A stretch of DNA of 64,000 bases from Corylus avellana (lineage: Eukaryota; Streptophyta; Magnoliopsida; Fagales; Betulaceae), in assembly GCF_901000735.1 (NCBI RefSeq), contig NC_081543.1, forward strand, positions 30,774,771 to 30,838,770, written 5' to 3'. Below are positions 9,301 through 21,500 of this stretch, piece after piece (positions within the stretch are counted from its first letter, which is position 1; each line of letters opens with the position of its first letter). The notes beneath the pieces were generated by a model. It saw only the letters and a list, made by a program, of their open reading frames with translations, did no database searches and was not told the origin of the DNA. The translations under genes and the position numbers were made by a program.

Positions 9301-12297
9301 CTTCCTCCCTTGCAAATACATGTGATAAAGAAGGAAAATCCTGAGATTTATATGTTACAATTGCTTTAGGTCTGAAGAACCTGCCACTTATTCATAGTTA
9401 TGATAGCATTCAAGCACTTAATAAAAGCATCAATAAGTCAGAGAGAGGACATGACCTTGTAATTGCTGTAAGTTGTATTCTTCTAGATTTATTCCTAGTA
9501 AATTTTCCAGAGTTCTCTGTATTTTCCCTTGGCATGAATATATGAAGTAGCATGTTTGTATTCAATAAATGGTTCTTTAAATCGCTGCACTTAAGGAAGC
9601 TTTCATCATATGTGGCCTTCTCCTGGTACTGATTGATGGTCAATGTTTGTTGCTCTGGGGTGAAGTCTTATGTCCTTGGGGAGATACCATCACTGAAGGA
9701 CAGAATTACTATAGTACGCCAGCTTTGGGATCTTACACGGGATGTTCTGGTATGATTCCTGGCTTATGGAATGTTTCATGTCTTGTTACATGCATGCATT
9801 GCACAGAGATTTTGATGATGTTACATTATTGATAATTGTTTTGATTTAATTTTTAGTTTTGAACTTTTCAGCACTCGATGCAAATTTTCTCCTTTGATTT
9901 TTTTATTTTTTTTGGTGGAATGCAAATGTGGGGTAGGTTTTGGTTGAACCTGGAACACCGCATGGATCTAATATCATATCTCAGATGCGATCTCATATAT
10001 TATGGACGGAGAAAAGGGTAAGATGATTGTTCTTCAGGATAATATTTTAGTTGTCTATTCAAATATTTGTTGCAGGGACTCATGTTTCTGATTTACTACT
10101 TTGTGCTTCTTTTAACCCCTGCTCATGTATAGTGCCATATTCATGACTTCTTAGAAATGCCGTAAATCTAAAGCTGCAAATAATACAGTTTCAAAGGACT
10201 TGGTAGTGGCTCAAAAAAGTGGTGCATTCATAGTTGCTCCTGTGAGTACAACAATTTTCTACCTGTCCCCTCTTTTTTCTTCCTAGAATTAATAGGTTCT
10301 GCATATTCTCCACCTATTCTTTTCTTTTCTCTTCTTCTTCTTCTTCTTCTTCTCTCTCTCTCTCTCTCTCTCTCTCACATATAGTCTTGTTGATGCAGTG
10401 TCCTCATGATGGGCCATGTCCGTTGTTAAAAACTAGCAAATACTGTCATTTTGTCCAGCGCTTGGAGAGGACATCATCACAACGTGCATACAAGGTTCCT
10501 CCATCTGTCCTTATCTTGCACTCTTTGCTACTTAAATATTTATGTGGCTGCCATTTTATGCGGATTTGACTTATAAAAAAAAAATTATGTGGATTTGACT
10601 GCTGAACTCTGCATGTTTTCAAGTGTCAAATTCAGTCAGTTTTCCAAGTTTTTGTACTGGAAAATTGTTCAAGTTTCCACTTTTTCTTCGGTAAGGTCCT
10701 AGGCTATTACGTCTCTATGTACCATAGCATGTCAAATCTGAGTGCTTACTCATTTAAAATAATGTATATGAGAAAGAACTTTGAGCAAACTACGAGCTTA
10801 CTCCTCCATTCCTTGGCTTGGTTAACCATTTGGTGTATTATTCATAAGTGGCCCAATCTAGTACATCTTTTATGCATATGCAATGTCATGTTTCTTGATT
10901 GAGGTTCCAAGCAATTTCAACTGTGTAGTGTGAAGTAGGTGTTAGATCCATGTGGTAGGTGGAAGATTATCTTACCACGATATTAGTGTTTAAATGATTT
11001 ATTATGGGTGTCAATGCTAGTCCTATTCCATTGCCCGTTGCTTCCCTAGTGATGTTTTTTTTTTTTTTTTTTTTAATTTACCAAGAACTATTGTTCTCAT
11101 CTTCTTGTTCTTTGAAGCAATATTTTTTTTTTTAAAAAAAAAAGATTAGGTGAATTGAAAGGATTAAAGCATTTAATATGTCATTAATATTACCTTCTCT
11201 CTTATCAATGACTTTTTGTAGCGTTCGAAGGGCGAGCCCCCTTTACGTGGCTTTGAGGATGAGAAATTTAGTTTTGTTGTTATCAGACGGGGACAAAGAC
11301 CAAGGTGAGTTTATTAAATGCTGCCTTCGAAGAGATAGGGTTGTTTATAGATTATTCCTCTTGGACATCAACAGTTTAATTATAAAATAATAATAATACA
11401 ATAGCACGTATATTTTGTAACACATATATTATCAAGTCATTTATTTGATGATTTTTGACAAGTTTACTCAGACTGAAAAAATATTTTATAACATCTTTAA
11501 TTGTTAATTACTTAAGTGATTTTTGATCACAGGTTCTTTCTATTAATCCCTTTGATAGGTATATCAACCCAACTGCAGAAATCTGACTCCGAAATTATTT
11601 TGACCTTTTTTATTTAATTTTTGTAATTTCCCCCACGCTGCAGCTCCTTCTAAGCATTAGTATTTTACGTGACTGTTTAATTTGATCAGGGAAGCTTGGC
11701 CTCGTGATGGCATGAAATTTGAGACATTGAAGGAGCAGCATGCAAAAAGAAATCCAGAAGATCTTGAAATTGACTATGGTACATTTGAAACACTCTATTT
11801 CCCATGAAAACCTCTGCAGGAATTTCATAATCAAAACATGTCTTTGCATGCCCACTATGCATTCTTGTGCGTTCAGGGAATTTCTGAATTTCAATTTCTT
11901 TGTGGTGGTTTTCTTTTTGACTTTGGTAGAGGACCTGATGAAGTTACAACAAGAAGCTGATGATATTCCATATGAAGAAGTGGATCCAGCTACCTATGAT
12001 TCTGATGTAATGGAAACTGATGCTGTTGACAAGTATGATGATGATGATGATGATGAAGAAGAAGAAGAAGAAGAAGAAGAAGAAGAAACAACCTCTGCTG
12101 ATCTTGGGGGTGGTTGGGGCAGGATTATCTTTCCAGCCGTTCGACGGGGCAGGCAGGTTACTATGGATGTCTGTCGATCAACCGAACGAGATGGCTCAGA
12201 GGGTTCATTTGAGCATATAGTCGTCACACGCAGCAAGAATCCTACATTACATCATCAAGCCAGAAGATCTCTCTGGGGTGACCTGTGGCCCTTTTGA
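6398..12297 (+). CDS. METTL17: METTL17/Rsm22-type mitoribosome assembly protein, 12 exons
   Basis: Exons: 6398-6530, 6614-6882, 8138-8211, 8328-8422, 9370-9467, 9666-9749, 9937-10017, 10155-10241, 10399-10494, 11222-11304, 11690-11778, 11930-12297. They join into 518 codons plus stop with consistent phases. A methyltransferase-like fold shows motif I VLDFGAGTG (147-155), NLVEPS after it, and VLVEPGTPHGS (252-262). A cysteine cluster (Cys280, Cys308, Cys314, Cys323 with CPHDGPCPL) matches the Fe-S region known for Rsm22/METTL17. The family acts in mitochondria in assembly of the small ribosomal subunit; catalytic activity is doubtful in homologues. The N terminus is rich in Ser, Thr and Arg, compatible with a presequence. 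A run of six Asp and eleven Glu (about 433-449) precedes a conserved-looking basic tail. Intron 2 holds a tandem array, intron 4 a SINE. Confidence 0.9.
6936..8010. repeat. Tandem array of about 170-200 bp units inside METTL17 intron 2
   Basis: About five diverged units share, in order, 'gggtgggtgt', 'gaaaattgtgggtcttgg', 'tttggttgctgagaaaat', 'gaaaagggaaagattgga' and 'gtgaagagctgagcttaact'. Unit starts lie near 6945, 7130, 7345, 7510 and 7815, with a partial unit at about 7730-7810. The array fills most of the 1255-bp intron. Confidence 0.8.
8826..9060 (+). mobile_element. tRNA-derived SINE fragment in METTL17 intron 4
   Basis: An A box-like TGGCTAAAGTGG near 8830 is followed by a B box-like GGTTTGAAACC near 8883, then a body with 'ccttggtgcaaacaactcc' and 'accgatccgtg'. 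This arrangement matches tRNA-related SINEs of woody eudicots as I remember them. The limits are approximate and no target duplication was found. Confidence 0.5.
10320..10377 (+). repeat. (CTT)n and (CT)n polypyrimidine tract before METTL17 exon 9
   Basis: A CTT run followed by a CT run ends about 20 bp before the acceptor of exon 9 at 10398. It probably supplies the polypyrimidine tract; its length is likely polymorphic. Confidence 0.7.
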
Positions 12298-13200
12298 AGT
12301 TATGAAGTGCTTTTGGCCCTGTAATCCCCAACAAATTTCATAAAATTTTATTTCATTTTTTTGTATATGGTCTTTAGAAGGAAAAAAGAAAATGTAATTG
12401 AGGAAATTGTTAAATCAGATGGATCAAACGAAAGGCATACGTCTTACAATTGTTCATTGTGCAATTGAATTGAGTTCTAATGAAGACACTGAAGTCAAAC
12501 TTACCACCAGAAGTCACTTCCAACTTAAGAAACAAGAAATTTTTGTTTTTATTTTTATTTTTTGTTCAAAGGCTTGGGCCAGTGAATTCTGACGTGGCAA
12601 AGAGTAAAGGCTTTAGGAAGAGAAAAGTTGGACAGCCCATGTGAGAGTCTACCTGAACCCTACATGTTTAAAGTGATACTCAAGCAGGAAACTGCCTTTA
12701 TTGCAATGCATTAATTGGCACCCATATTGAACGAATAAAATTGAATTCTCAGAGAGTAGACCCATCTCACACAAAACTCTATTCATAAATACAATTTTGA
12801 GCTGACAATCCTTAAACAAATCAAAGAATCATATAATTAAACCCTTATATGAGAATCCAATACAAAAGTAATCCATAGCCTCCTTTTGACAACCTGGCTG
12901 GATTGCAGTAAATAAAAAAAAAGAAAAAAAAAAAACTAGGGACACTTTTTAATGCCCAGACTGGAGTATAATACACTTCGTAATCTATGAAGGGTCCTCA
13001 ATAGAACACCCCCCAACAAAACAAAAAAAAGACAAATACAAGTATACAATTGTCATCTATACCACACTGCACATGCAGAGAATCCTTTGAATCAGAGTGT
13101 CTTGCACTCTTGCAACAAGGGGAATCACTGTCTTTGAAGGGCCCAACAACTGAAACTAAGCTCTGATGATCTTTCCAGGGTTTCAAAGACCAATAAACAA
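12298..13200. other. 3' flanks between two convergent genes
   Basis: The stretch holds the 3' UTR of the METTL17-like gene (plus strand) and that of the WD40 gene (minus strand). No further coding sequence is recognisable. Confidence 0.5.
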
Positions 13201-13204
13201 CCAC

Positions 13205-13320
13205 ATTCTAATCTGTCCATTCCAGCCTGCAGTCATGACCACAACTGCGCACATGTCGGGAGAAGTGAACATGCCTCTAGCAAGAACTCTTCAAAATCTT
13301 GTGCTTAGATCTGCAACAAC
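13205..13320 (-). pseudogene. Degenerate tandem copy of the WD40 gene's final exon end
   Basis: The segment matches 13412-13530 with an offset of about 207 bp. Both read, on the minus strand, AAATCT(A/G)AG.ACAAAATTTTGAAGAG-like sequence and then a GCAGGCTGGRAYGG block. In the downstream copy an in-frame TAG replaces a CAG codon, and a shift of one base follows, so it cannot encode the WD blade. It now lies in the 3' UTR or 3' flank of the gene. Confidence 0.75.
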
Positions 13321-13344
13321 ATGTTGCAAATCTGAAAGTCAGAC

Positions 13345-16300
13345 CTAACCATTTTGCAAAACCCTATTTATCAAGTTCGACCTGGTAAGTGGTAACCCAT
13401 AATTGTGGTACGTTCTAATCCGCCCGTCCCAGCCTGCAGTCACAAACACATGACCCCACATGTGGGGAGAACTGAACATGCCCTGGCAAGCACTCTTCAA
13501 AATTTTGTACTCAGATTTGCACATTGCAGGTGTAGTTACTGGACTTGGATTAGAAAGTTTCTCCTCAGGCCAAGTCGCAGATCCCTTCGGTAAAGACTCC
13601 AATAGAAACCCACGGCTCAGAGAGAAACAATCAGGTGAAGATAGAGGCATTGTCTGGTCTGAATTCTCATCAAAGTTGCGGTGCTTCGACCCATTTTTAA
13701 CACTTCCCAAAATATCTGCACTCAATGTTGGGGATAGATGTGGTTCTGACGTGGTTTGAATGCCACACCAAGGTATAGCAATGAATGCATTGTGGGAGTG
13801 GAAACTCTCACTATACCAGATAGTCTTTGCTCGGGAAGAAGGCCTATCTGGGTTCATGAAGTTCCAGACATAGACATTTGAATCCTCGGTTGCCGAGACA
13901 ATATGTTTCCCATCTGAGGTAAAAGAGGCAGATATCTGGCTTCCTGCATTTCGAAGACCTGAAAAAAAAAAAAAGGAAAAACAAGAAGAGTTAACAATGG
14001 AAGGAACAAAAAATCATCGAAATTACTGAATGGTTACATAGTATTCAACAGATGCAGTCTGCAAATGCAAATTATTGAGAATAATAGTTCACACAAAAAA
14101 AACTTTTCAAATTGCAAGATAAAAGAGAAATGAAAGATATTATACAGACACAAAAACCTACCCCTGAATTTGCAAATGACATCAACGCCTGAAAGAATTC
14201 GAACTACTGAATCAGCAGAACTGACCATTACTTTGCTTGGCTCGCTTGGGGAAAACTAAAAAATCAAGTTAAATTAATTTAGTTATTTCCAGTAAAATAA
14301 AGAAGTATAGATGGTAGAAATACTTTAACAAAATCGTGGATCTAATTTAGCTACCTGAAATCCAGTTATCCTCTTGCCTGGGGACTTCTTTTTGCCCTGT
14401 AAGTATATTTGAGCATCCAGTTGCAGATGATTATCTGAACCAAACAAAACAATATTAGTTGGCAGTAACCCACATCTTTTTAGTATTAAATACAATTATT
14501 AAATTTAGTGTGTACCACGTCCAAAAAATCTTAATTAAATAAACCTTAGAAAGTTTTTGAGGCTAGAAATTTTCAAAAACAGAATAAGTAAGAATGAGAT
14601 AGAGCTTTCAAATGCCCTCTTATTATAAATCCAACATGAGCCAATTTCAGTCTACGATTCTTATCAAACAATTCATCTCATCTGATGCACGCATTTGAAA
14701 AAATAAAAATAATAAAAAATAAAAAATAAAAGATTTAGTCACTATTTGTATGTCTCAATTTAGGCAGTGTAGATTTTTTGTTGTAAAGGACCCTCATATG
14801 TCCGATGGATGCGAGATTTGCATGGTTTATTGGGTTGGCTAAAACTATTAAAGGGTTAATCAGTTTTTAATTTGGGATTTTATTTCACAGTTACGATTAG
14901 TTTTGTAACGAGCAGCAGATGTATAATTTCTGCAACTCCAGTGAATAAAAAGGTTTGGTAACTGATTTAAGTCTAGAAATTTCTAGCAATTTTTAAGGAT
15001 CTTGGGTTTCCTCAATCCAATATACAGGCAAGGTAATCCTATCCTGGCATGTAGTCAATGGCCATAGAGTAATTGAGAGCAAACCAACTAAACAGCACAT
15101 TTCTTTTGTTGTACAAAACTGTTTTTTCTCTTGATAGAACTGCAAGCTTAATAGGCTGCCGAGATTAACAAAATAAATATCATTTCTACTTTTTAGGTAG
15201 ATCCAGGAAAGGAAATGCCACATTTAATTTCTAATTTCAAGCATTCACAACTTCACATGTTTACTTCAGTTTGCATATGGCTCTCCAAGACCTTAAAACA
15301 AGTTGTACACTATTGAGAAAGAAGTTGACTTTGCTAGGAAAAAGAGAAAAAGTTGCATCTGGCCTGAACATGTGCGTACCTGTGATGTCATAAAAAAGAC
15401 AGCTCCCAGTCATGGTGCCCACAATTCCTCCCTGTAAAAGTTGATTTTTTGAGTATTTCATGTTGGATATTCATAGTGAAAAGCCAAAAGCACGAAAATT
15501 CACTAGACCTTTCCATCAGGACGATAACACGCAGCAGTGACTATCTCTCTGGTATCAATATAATCAACAACCTTACATCCAACAGTTTCCCAGATACGAA
15601 CTTTTCCATCAATTGAACCACTGATGAAGTAATTATCATCCACAGGGTTAAAATCAACACATGTCACTGCATCAATCATGGCAGTACAATCAGTGTCATG
15701 TGATTCAAACCAAACTGGGCGAACAGACGGAGATCACACCAGTATAGATTAACTAAGACTAACCAAAGCATCGGATAAATACATGTAAAGATAAATGCAA
15801 ATGATCAGCAAGAGGCTCACCGTAATTATTATGAAAAAATATTCTTAGGCATCTGTCAGATCCCACTTGCCATAGACGAACTGTCTTATCAACAGAGGAT
15901 GACAGCAGAAACTGTGGCAAGTACCAAAAAAAGAAGAAAAGAAAATGGCATTAATATTCATCATGTTCAAGAAAGTAACATGCTAGAAATATATCAACAA
16001 ATGATGCAACAGTCCAAGAAAACTAGCTTAATTCCAAATAATACTAACCCCTTTTCTGGACCATGATAGATCCAAAACGTCATCGCTGTGTCCGTGGAAC
16101 TCATGTAGAGGCTTCTCCAATATCTGGAAGACCTTTGGTGGGAGAATGACACAAGCTGAATCTGATGATTTCCTCAATTTCTCCATCTTCCCCAATTTCC
16201 CTTTATCCACATCAAGAGCAGCCAATTCAGAAAGATGATTCATTGTGAAGTATGCACATGAAGGATCAATTTCTGGAACGTTGAAGTTGTCTGATCTCTC

Positions 16301-17230
16301 AGCTTCGATCACCATCCACACACGCACTATTCCATCCTTGCCGGCACTTGCCAAGTACCGCCCATCCAGGCTGAATTTCATTGTCAATATTGACCCCTCA
16401 TGTGCCAGAAATTCCTGCCCAGCATAAAGGGAAGACAGTTCCTTGGACTGCTTTCTATAAGAATGAGCCCGAACTCTGTGCATCCCTGTCCCTAACGTTG
16501 GTTCAAGATTACCAGCAGGCCTTAAAGCAGCAGTATCAACAATACAAACTGCAGCACCTAATGACCTTAGCCAACCCCTCTTCACTTTCTTCTTTTCATC
16601 AACCGAATACCTTGCCTCATCAACTTCTTTCCGCAAGTGATGATGAACCAACGAAGATGGCCCAAAATTTTTCTGAAATTCTTCAAAACTAACTGCTCGA
16701 TTGGAACCCACCTCTCGTAGTCTGCTATGCATTCCATTCTGACCCAATTCATCCACAAGGAACTCAGTTCCATCATCCAAATTCTTGATTGTAAACACAA
16801 AATTATCTTCTGAAGCACCATTTTCTAACGGTTCCAACACTTTATCTGATATGGTGCACCTGGTAGACTGACTTAATGAAAACCCTTCATCAAAACCCGA
16901 AGTTCTCAAAACCGCCCCACTATTTTCCATGATTCTGTCAATACCCACTTCCATTATGTCATCTAATCCATCTCCCAGATCCTCTCTCATAACCGAATTC
17001 CAATCTACACTTAACCCCATCCATTTCAGAAACCTATGGCGGCGCTCTTGTACACTTTCCGGGTTCTTAATCCAAATCTCATACCCAAAGCCACCTGAAA
17101 CACTACCAGAGTGCCCAATACTAGAACTACAGTCCCCAGAACGATCCAAATCCCAATCCGGCACAGAAGAGATCTCCTCGCGTGTATCATAAAACTGATC
17201 CTCTTCCTCTTCACTGTAACTCCCCATCAT
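13345..17230 (-). CDS. WD40-repeat protein, WDR44-like, 7 coding exons
   Basis: Coding exons on the minus strand: 17230-16049, 15911-15821, 15666-15509, 15431-15380, 14434-14355, 14255-14162, 13958-13345; together 756 codons plus stop. The N-terminal third is acidic and low in structure ([10 protein letters not shown] near 5-14). It is followed by a conserved linker ([12 protein letters not shown], 67-78) and a basic [13 protein letters not shown] segment (213-225). WD blades begin near residue 273 ([22 protein letters not shown], then VRVW) and continue through [40 protein letters not shown] and a last blade ending [12 protein letters not shown]. This architecture matches plant relatives of WDR44 such as Arabidopsis At5g24320 and At3g15470; their role is not established. 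An upstream CAG/GTGAGC donor near 17614 suggests an intron in the 5' leader. Confidence 0.9.
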
Positions 17231-17720
17231 ATCTAGCTTTCAACCCATTACATCCTAATTCCCACGAATAAAAAATATATTAGACCCTCAATTATAATCT
17301 AAATCCTCATTTAGATGGTACAATTTCTTTAAGAATTAAACAGAAATACTACAATCTAAAATCTAATGTCACTCAGATCATCAAATCAACAGATTAGTGA
17401 ACACAAACATCTAGCATAGATCTTGCAGTAATCTAACATATTCAGTCCACAAAGATGTCCAAAACATGAACAGTTAACAAACAATCCAGCTGCCCTTTTG
17501 ACTCTCTTACAAAGGGCTTAACTTCAACTACAACCCGCAACAGATTGTTTCGAGAAAACACGAGAAATGAAGCTACAAATCACACTTGCGGCCAGAAAGA
17601 GAGAGTTTTGCTCACCTGGGTCACGATGAAATTCCGGTCAAACCCCAGAAATCCACTGGGGATTTCCACTTTTGCTTTGCAATGCTCTCTCTCTCTCATC
17701 CACGGAAGTTCCCACTTGGG
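17231..17720 (-). other. Probable 5' leader with intron of the WD40 gene
   Basis: On the minus strand a strong donor CAG/GTGAGC occurs at about 17615, and AG acceptors lie just before the ATG at 17230. A GA-rich stretch (plus CT run at 17686-17698) suggests the leader exon starts near 17700. No transcript evidence is available. Confidence 0.45.
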
Positions 17721-18635
17721 GAGGCAAAGAATTAAGAATGGTACAGAAAAAAGAAAATACTATAAACTAAGATCAAATAAAAGTATCCACTAAATAATAA
17801 AAAAAATGTAGAAAACAAATTAAAAAGGTGGCCTTTGCCTCGGTATGGGCGTCAGTACGAAGAAGAGGCACGGTCCGAGACTGGAAGCTGCTTCTCCTTT
17901 GTGTTTTGTCTCTCTCTCTCTCTCTCCCCCTCGACTCTATGTCGATGATGTGGTAATTACGGTTTTACCCACTTACTGTTGTTCGGACAAACGGTTTGCA
18001 ACCAACCACATGTTTTATCAGGTTTTTTTAAAAAAAATTATTTATTTAGAATATATTAATTGAAATGTTTTACATAATAAAATATCTTGAAAATTATGGA
18101 AGTTCTTCATTCCTTTTATCAGATTAACTTTGTTGGAATTGACTATTTTTTTTTTTTTTTTTTTTTGCTCTCTAAAATTTTATTAGAATATCCCACAAAC
18201 TTTTTCTCTTTTCCGGCCAAGTAAAAAGAGTTGATGTTTAATTAATATGAAGGTTTGATTATATTGTAAAAGAGTGGCTAAGAGTATTATAATTTAATTA
18301 CAATTTTTTTTTATAAATTAATGTATCCCTTTGTTTATTAGAGATTATATAGTAAAAACTGCTATATGCCTTTATTTTTTTTTATAAAATTTTAAAAAAC
18401 CATTCCCTAAATATGTTAAATCACTATTTATTTATTTTTTTAAAAAAAAAATTAAGGTACTATAAAATGATGAATTTATTTAATTAATATTGTAAGACTC
18501 TCCTTCACACATGTCTCACTCCTTCTCAATAAGTAAGGTCTAAAACGTAAAAATATTTAATTAAAAAAAAAAAGTGAATTACCATCTCAAAAAAAAAAAA
18601 AAGTAAATTACAAAAACAAAGTTTGAATTCAATAC
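17721..18635. other. Intergenic, AT-rich
   Basis: A (CT)n tract lies at 17908-17927 and many A and T homopolymers follow. No gene or mobile element could be recognised. Confidence 0.4.
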
Positions 18636-18639
18636 ATTT

Positions 18640-18800
18640 GTTTTTTTTTTTTTTTTTTGAAAGTGGATTCCATATCAAAATCAAACAGATTGTTCCGCAA
18701 GCACATTATCTTCCAAAAAGGAAGGGAAATTCGTAAACCAAAGCTGAGCTTCGTGAAGTTTCAGACACATCTTCGCAAGTTGGTGTGCCACCCCATTCAA
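18640..18800 (-). mobile_element. LINE 3' end remnant
   Basis: The minus strand encodes a LINE RNase H tail: VAHQLAKMCLKLHEAQLW, then a TNFPSFLED-like segment and a stop. A short 3' sequence and an A tail follow (T run on plus at 18641-18658). The element is strongly 5'-truncated. The plus-strand sequence after it contains 'ttcaatacatttgttttgatacc', resembling 'ttcaatacatttg' before the T run (18628-18640), which is a probable target-site duplication. Confidence 0.7.
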
Positions 18801-19530
18801 TACATTTGTTTTGATACCATGTTAAATCACCGCTTATCTCAAAAATTTAATTTAATAAAAAATAATGAATTTAACTATTTAATTAATATTTTATCAAAAT
18901 ATCATATATTGCCTCAGTTTGAAAAATAAAAATAAAATTCTTTATCTATTTGATAATCACACTTTATCAAGTTATAAAATAAAAGAAATTAATTTTCATT
19001 AAGTTATAGATAGATAAAGATAAAAGACTAAAAAAAAAGAAAAAAAAAGGTTAATTAACAAACAAAACCCTTATTAATTTGGAGTTGACTGGAAAAGATT
19101 TTTCAGCAAAATGGTAATCAATTGCGACGCGTTAACAAAAGGTTTGACTTTGACTTCTAGTCGTCATGTATGAATTTCCAATCAAGACAACAAATCAATG
19201 GCCCGATTTGAAAATTTCAACATATTCCTGAAACTTCTCAAAAGTAATAATGCTTAAAGTTAAAAGGCATATGATAGGCTTTCTCCAAAGATATATATAT
19301 ATATATATTGGCTTTTACATTTTCATCCTTAAAGTTAGACAAATTATTTGTGGTTGAAACAATTTCTTTTGTCAACAAAGCATTGTCTATCACTCATTTT
19401 GATGGTTATGGCATATGCAGGATAAAATATTAACCTTACCCGCAACGTTAAAGATTCTCTCTATTTCACTTGAAATGAAAAGAAATTATTTTTATAGATC
19501 ATATTATTTTTTACAGATCTAATGATATAT
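18801..19530. other. Intergenic, AT-rich
   Basis: An (AT)n run lies at about 19290-19309. Nothing coding is visible. Confidence 0.4.
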
Positions 19531-19540
19531 ATATTGTCGA

Positions 19541-21500
19541 GAATAAAATCTCACTATGGGGCTCACATGATCTTCTCGAATAAGTACGGTGAAAAAGTTG
19601 ACAAACCCTAAATTTTATAAGATAAGCACGTCAAATCCCAAGATACAATGGATTTATGCATTTTCTCTCTCATCATAAGTATTTACCTAGAAACTCTATA
19701 AAGGCCAAGGGAACACAATATAGGAGGAAGGGGATTTTTTTTTTTCTCTCTCTAGCTATCCCTCTCTTTCTCAGTCTCCGTAGGCTAGTTCTCTAAAGAA
19801 CCCAAGCCTTTTTTAATTTTTTTGCACTATAAAAATAAATGTGTCAACTTAAGCATTTGAGTGTCTTCAACTCCAACTAGGGACCTTTGACAATTTCTCT
19901 ATTTTGTAGGTATATTGTTCTTAGACCATGGAAGCCTCATCCCAATCCAGCTGTTCAAAACTGTTAAGAGTCGTTGGTGACTGTTGCAAAAATGACCCAA
20001 AAATTACTATAACAGTTTAACACCATCTGTAGGGGTAATTTTATAAAATCTCGTCGTGGGTTCCACATGATCTTCTCAAGTAAAAAACCCTATAAAGGGG
20101 GAGACAATGCATGAGGGTTGGGGATTTTCTCTCTCTCTCTCTCTCTCTATGGCTTTATCTCTCTTTCTCGGTCTCCATAGGCTAGTTCTTTGAAAAGCCG
20201 AAGGTTTTTTTTTTTTTTTACTCCAAAAAATAAATATGATAACACAAGCATCAGAGTGTGTTCAGCTTCAGTAGAGGACCCTTTGACGATTTCTCTATTT
20301 TGCAGGTATAACATTCTTACATCAGGGAAGCCCAATCCCAGTCCAACTATTCAATAACTGTTAGGGTTGTTGGTCACTATCATAAAAATGCCCCAAAATT
20401 TGATCTAACAGTTTGCCACCGTTTGTGTGGGTAACTATATAAAATCTCACCATGAATCCTACATGGTCTTCTCAAGTGGGTACAATATAAAAGGAGACAA
20501 ACCCTAAATTTTATGGAATACGCGCGTCAAATCCCAAGATATAATAGATTTCTACTTTTTTCTCTTTGGCTATCTTTGCTTTCTTTGTCTCCGTAGGCTA
20601 GATCTCTAAAGAGCGCAAGCCATTTTTAACACTTCAAAAAATAAGTACAATAACTTAAGTAGCGGAGTATTTTTCAACTTAAAGCGAGGACAATTTGGCG
20701 ATTTCTCTATTTTGTAGGTACACTGTTCTTATACCCAAAGAAACCCCATCCAAGTTCCTATCAGGTTCATTGCCACCGTTTGTGAGGGTAACTATATAAA
20801 ATCTCACCATGGATCCTACATGGTCTTCTCAAGTGGGTACAATATAAAAGGAGACAAACCCTAAATTTTATGGGATATGCGTGTCAAATCCCAAGATATA
20901 ATAGATTTCTACTACTTTTTTCTCTTTGGCTATCTTTGCTTTCTTTGTCCCCATAGGCTAGATCTCTAAAGAGCGCAAGCCATTTTTTACACTTCAAAAA
21001 CTAGGTACAATAACTTAAGTAGCGGAGTATTTTTCAACTTCAAGCGAGGACAATTTGGCTATTTCTCTATTTTGTAGGTACACTGTTCTTATACCCAAAG
21101 AAACCCCATCCAAGTCCCTGTCAGGTTCATTGCCACCGTTTGTGAGGGTAACTATATAAAATCTCACCACGGATCCTACATGGTCTTCTCAAGTGAGTCC
21201 AATATAAAAGGAGACAAACCTAAATTTTATGGGATATGCGCGTCAAATCCCAAGATATAATAGATTTCTACTTTTTTTTCTCTTTGGCTATCTTTGCTTT
21301 CTTTGTCTCCATAGGCTAGATCTCTAAAGAACGCAAGCCATTTTTTACACTTCAAAAAATAAGTACAATAACTTAAGTAGTGGAGTATTTTTCAACTTCA
21401 AGCGAGGACAATTTGGCGATTTCTCTATTTTGCAGATACACTGATCTTATACCCAAAGAAACCCCATCCAAGTCCCTGTCAGGTTCATTGGTCACTCTGG
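19541..21500 (+). repeat. LTR-like tandem array, unit about 358 bp
   Basis: Five units start with 'ataaaatctcac' near 19543, 20042, 20436, 20795 and 21155. Each carries, in order, 'tacatggtcttctcaag', 'acaaaccctaaattttat', 'gtcaaatcccaagata', 'ataggctagatctctaaag', 'caatttggcgatttctct' and 'gccaccgtttgtgagggta'. The last three units are nearly identical and evenly spaced; the first two are diverged and longer. The 'gccaccgtttgt' block resembles the sequence that follows the 5' LTR in many plant Ty3/Gypsy elements, so the units may be LTRs amplified in tandem. No internal proteins are present. Confidence 0.75.

Noticed and set aside
11994..12236. 80-codon minus-strand poly-Ser frame
   Set aside because: It is the antisense of the GAT/GAA repeat in METTL17 exon 12.
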